Below, piece after piece: positions 61,673 to 64,000 of a stretch of DNA of 64,000 nucleotides (its first letter is position 1; every line of letters begins with the position of its first letter). The notes beneath the pieces are model-generated. The model worked only from the letters and a program-made list of their open reading frames with translations, was not told the origin of the DNA and did no database searches. Both the position numbers and the translations under genes were made by a program. The stretch comes from Coemansia sp. RSA 1200 (lineage: Eukaryota > Kickxellomycota > Kickxellomycetes > Kickxellales > Kickxellaceae), in assembly GCA_027578915.1 (NCBI GenBank), contig JANBTT010000020.1, positions 1 to 64,000 on the forward strand, written 5' to 3'.

Positions 61673-62449
61673 TCAGTCGTTTTCAAAGACATTTGCCTCG
61701 GTGCTGCCAATGATCTTTGCCAAGTACTCGTCCGGCGTCTCTTTGCAAACTAGGTCACTCGTGTTTTTTGCAATCAATCGTGCAGCAACTGTGTTGGATT
61801 CGTCACTGCCAACATCAAAGTACGACAGTTTTGACCACGGTTCCTCCTCAAGCTTTTGCTGAATAAAAGCAACCGATCTCTGCTGCAGACGCAGGGCCTC
61901 TTCGGCCTGTGCCGAACGCACAGTCACCTGAACAGTCTGCGCTTTGACTTCCTTTTTTTCATCGTCCTCATCGTCCATATCCAATCTGCTCGCAGCGCGC
62001 TCCTTTTCGGCAACCCGATCAAGATACTTGAGACTTGGCCGCAATTGTGTCAGCTTTCCAATAGGGGTCAGGTGAAGTGCTCCATCTACAACTACGCCAG
62101 CAGCATAGGTGCTGCTCATTGGAATATCCGAAGACACAAGGGTGGTGATGTCAAGCAGGCGACCGTTATCTCCCAGCCCAACGCCAAGCTCAAGTCCACG
62201 TTCGCGGTTGTACATCGGACTCTGCACATCTAACGCAATGTCCATTTCCATCTGTCCATGTATTGGCTTTATGCGGGCAACCTTTGGCAGCAAAACCCTG
62301 GGTTCTATAGTGCCCTCTTTTTGTAGATACTGTAGGATATGCAGGTTCTTCGATATTTGCTGTGTTAGATATACTGGGATCTCTGCAACAATCTCATCGT
62401 CGGGAAGACCGTATTTGGCGGCAGACTTTGTGGGGGTGTCTATATCCAT
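61673..62449 (-). CDS. RPC37: RNA polymerase III subunit Rpc37/RPC5
   Basis: A single exon of 258 aa from the ATG at 62449 (MDIDTPTKSA); the frame goes 9 bp further only to a TTG. The N-terminal half carries the family pattern EIPVYLTQQISKNLHILQYL, PKVARIKPIHG, EMDIALDVQS and YAAGVVVDGALHLTPIGKLT, then LRPSLKYLDRV. The acidic DMDDEDDEKKE segment divides it from a C-terminal part with LEEEPWSKLSYFDVGSDESN. Rpc37 pairs with Rpc53 as the TFIIF-like module of Pol III that is needed for termination and reinitiation. Length is like that of yeast Rpc37 and shorter than human RPC5. It has a 406-bp divergent region with the TilS-like gene. Confidence 0.88.
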   Translation of the reverse strand: MDIDTPTKSAAKYGLPDDEIVAEIPVYLTQQISKNLHILQYLQKEGTIEPRVLLPKVARIKPIHGQMEMDIALDVQSPMYNRERGLELGVGLGDNGRLLDITTLVSSDIPMSSTYAAGVVVDGALHLTPIGKLTQLRPSLKYLDRVAEKERAASRLDMDDEDDEKKEVKAQTVQVTVRSAQAEEALRLQQRSVAFIQQKLEEEPWSKLSYFDVGSDESNTVAARLIAKNTSDLVCKETPDEYLAKIIGSTEANVFEND

Positions 62450-62855
62450 ATTTGCCAATGTCGTTGTATTTTGCTGCAGCTATGGTCTTCTAATGGTAAT
62501 AGGTAACCGCCAAAAGAAAACTATAAGGACCAAGATAATATAGACATGTAGAGATGTGTAGATGTGGATACGTGCAACTCAACGATAGCCGTGCTTGTCC
62601 TTGGGCGCCGGCACAAAATTATAGCTCCTCTGTTGGACACAGAAGCAATGCCATTGAATAAATGGGCCGCAGTCACGTGCTATGAGCTCATAAATTGCCA
62701 TGACGCCTTTGCTTTGCGGAATTCAATGAGTGTTCAGCACAGCTAGATCAGTCACTTTACTTTGCTGAAAGATTATTGCCAGCCCTGTATGATATATTCA
62801 TTATTAAACATTTCTAGATTGTTTTGAAGTTTGGAAAAGGATAACAAGGCGTTTT
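62450..62855. promoter_or_regulatory. Divergent promoter Rpc37 / TilS-like gene
   Basis: Shared upstream region; no clear core element. A 60-codon frame inside it is not supported. Confidence 0.5.
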
Positions 62856-64000
62856 ATGCAGACAGCGAGCCAGATCATAAGATATGTACAGCGCCAGCTT
62901 TCTCGGCTTCAACTGACAGATAAGCGATTGCTGGTCGCTGTATCTGGCGGGGCTGATAGCATGGCGCTGGCATACATTATCAGTCGGGCAGCGGGACCGT
63001 CAAACTGCCATGCGGTTACAGTGGATCATGGGTTTAGGCCAGAAAGTGCGCAAGAAGCGCAGGATGTTGGGCGGTTTATGAGCGAGCTCGGCATATCGCA
63101 CGAAGTACGAAAGTTGCGTTGGAATAGTGATGGCGTGAATAATGAGGATGGCGCATCATCTCCGTTGCCTACGATTCATAAAATGGAGGAAGTGGCGCGT
63201 GAGCGCAGATACCATGAGCTTGGAGCTGTTTGCCGAGAACAGGGGATCCGTGCGGTACTGACGGGACACCATGCAGACGACCAGGCAGAAACGTTTTTGC
63301 TGCGATTTATGCGCCAGAGCGGCGTCTACGGGATGGCTGGGATGTTGGCACAGGCTTCATTCCCAGTTGTACAGACCCGATCAAGCCATTTCTCCCAGGA
63401 CTGGCAAGAACTTGTAGTGGTCCGTCCATTGTTGAATATCGACAAGCAAGCAATCTACAACATGTGCAGATCAAAGGGGATTCGATGGCACGAGGATTCG
63501 AGTAACACGGATACTAGGATTAGAAGAAACAAACTAAGGCAGCTCATTAGCTCCAGAAGCAGCTCCACAGAGTCGCCGTTTAACAAGCAGAATATCTTGG
63601 ATATGTGCTTGGGGATGCAGAGACATCGGGCCTATATTAACGAAAAAGTCACTGGCCTGCTTTCGGATTATGCAAAACTTGATCCGAGCACTGGAACCAT
63701 GGTACTTCAAGCAAAAGTGCACGGTAACGGCCATTCTGCCACGTCATTGCCTCACTGGGCGCGCAATGCTGCACTGCATGAACGAGTGATTGCCAGTGTC
63801 GTTGGATGGGTCAGAGGCAGAAGCCAGCCTCCAGAGCTTGTGCATTTACGGCGGTTTATGGATGCCATCATTGACTATTATAAAGCGAATCTACACAATG
63901 ATCCGTCTAATGAGCACAAACGAAGTATTATAACGACGATAAGCACGGCTGGGGTTTCATTATATCCACCAACAAAAAAGCGCGGATGGCTGTTTTGCAG
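62856..64000 (+). CDS. TilS-like tRNA(Ile)-lysidine synthase (5' part, cut by right edge)
   Basis: The frame starts at the ATG at 62856 and stays open for 381 codons to the window end. The PP-loop ATP-binding motif appears as LLVAVSGGADSMALAYII, followed by the family motifs AVTVDHGFRPES, EVARERRYHELG and LTGHHADDQAETFLLRFMR, then RPLL, WHEDSSNTDTRIRRNKLR. This is the N-terminal domain of TilS, which adds lysine to C34 of tRNA-Ile(CAU) so that AUA is read as isoleucine; in fungi it would serve mitochondrial tRNA. The N-terminus is not a strong presequence (MQTASQIIRYVQRQLSRLQL is basic and amphipathic, so targeting is possible). The insert after the SSPLPTIHKMEE block is longer than in bacteria. 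The C-terminal domain is outside the window. Confidence 0.88.
   Translation, partial: MQTASQIIRYVQRQLSRLQLTDKRLLVAVSGGADSMALAYIISRAAGPSNCHAVTVDHGFRPESAQEAQDVGRFMSELGISHEVRKLRWNSDGVNNEDGASSPLPTIHKMEEVARERRYHELGAVCREQGIRAVLTGHHADDQAETFLLRFMRQSGVYGMAGMLAQASFPVVQTRSSHFSQDWQELVVVRPLLNIDKQAIYNMCRSKGIRWHEDSSNTDTRIRRNKLRQLISSRSSSTESPFNKQNILDMCLGMQRHRAYINEKVTGLLSDYAKLDPSTGTMVLQAKVHGNGHSATSLPHWARNAALHERVIASVVGWVRGRSQPPELVHLRRFMDAIIDYYKANLHNDPSNEHKRSIITTISTAGVSLYPPTKKRGWLFC

Overview
The window looks like nuclear DNA of a filamentous or early-diverging fungus. The evidence is a Zn2Cys6 transcription factor, a Cla4-type PAK kinase, a Ppg1-like phosphatase, a Clr4/SUV39-type methyltransferase, SAGA Ada1, a vitamin B6 synthase of the fungal SNZ type, fungal 7TM receptors and GT-AG introns of roughly 90-870 nt. 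A RanBP2-zinc-finger nucleoporin and the RNase kappa-type V-ATPase subunit hint at a lineage outside Dikarya (Kickxellomycotina is one possibility), but I cannot prove that from sequence alone. Everything is read by eye: exon junctions are inferred from splice sites and reading-frame continuity, not from transcripts.

Layout, left to right. 1-2.0 kb holds one copy of a duplicated Asn/Ser-repeat secreted or membrane protein gene that carries a frameshift and a 243-nt intron-like insert. 2.0-19 kb holds a BAR-SH3 protein, Ppg1-like phosphatase, Cla4-like kinase, a five-exon CENP-S/MHF1 gene too fragmented to appear as an ORF, a Clr4-like methyltransferase, an Hrp1-like two-RRM protein and SAGA Ada1. 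19.5-23.5 kb holds GAPDH and a Zn2Cys6 factor. 24.4-25.6 kb is the second copy of the Asn/Ser-repeat gene, with an in-frame stop. It is followed by about 2.2 kb of AT-rich DNA with no gene I can support.

27.8-40.6 kb carries a canonical PdxS/SNZ pyridoxal phosphate synthase, a phosducin-like protein, an ABCC transporter, a BAHD-type acyltransferase, a stand-alone PD-(D/E)XK C-terminal domain and a second, strongly diverged PdxS homologue that lacks key catalytic residues. 40.7-54.3 kb carries an Slm1-like F-BAR/PH protein, a ZIP transporter with an apparent GC-AG intron, a Nup153-like nucleoporin with five RanBP2 zinc fingers, an RNase kappa/V-ATPase subunit f homologue and a two-exon CBS/PB1 protein. 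54.8-64 kb carries two related 7TM receptors in tandem, MLH1, mitochondrial ribosomal protein mS35, the RNA polymerase III subunit Rpc37/RPC5 and the 5' part of a TilS-like lysidine synthase running off the right edge.

Most of these are housekeeping or signalling genes and I see no operon-like functional cluster. The features that stand out are the PdxS pseudoenzyme paired with its canonical relative about 11 kb away, the duplicated gene family whose two copies carry independent lesions, and several genes only visible after splicing (MHF1, first exons of the CBS/PB1, ZIP and BAR genes).
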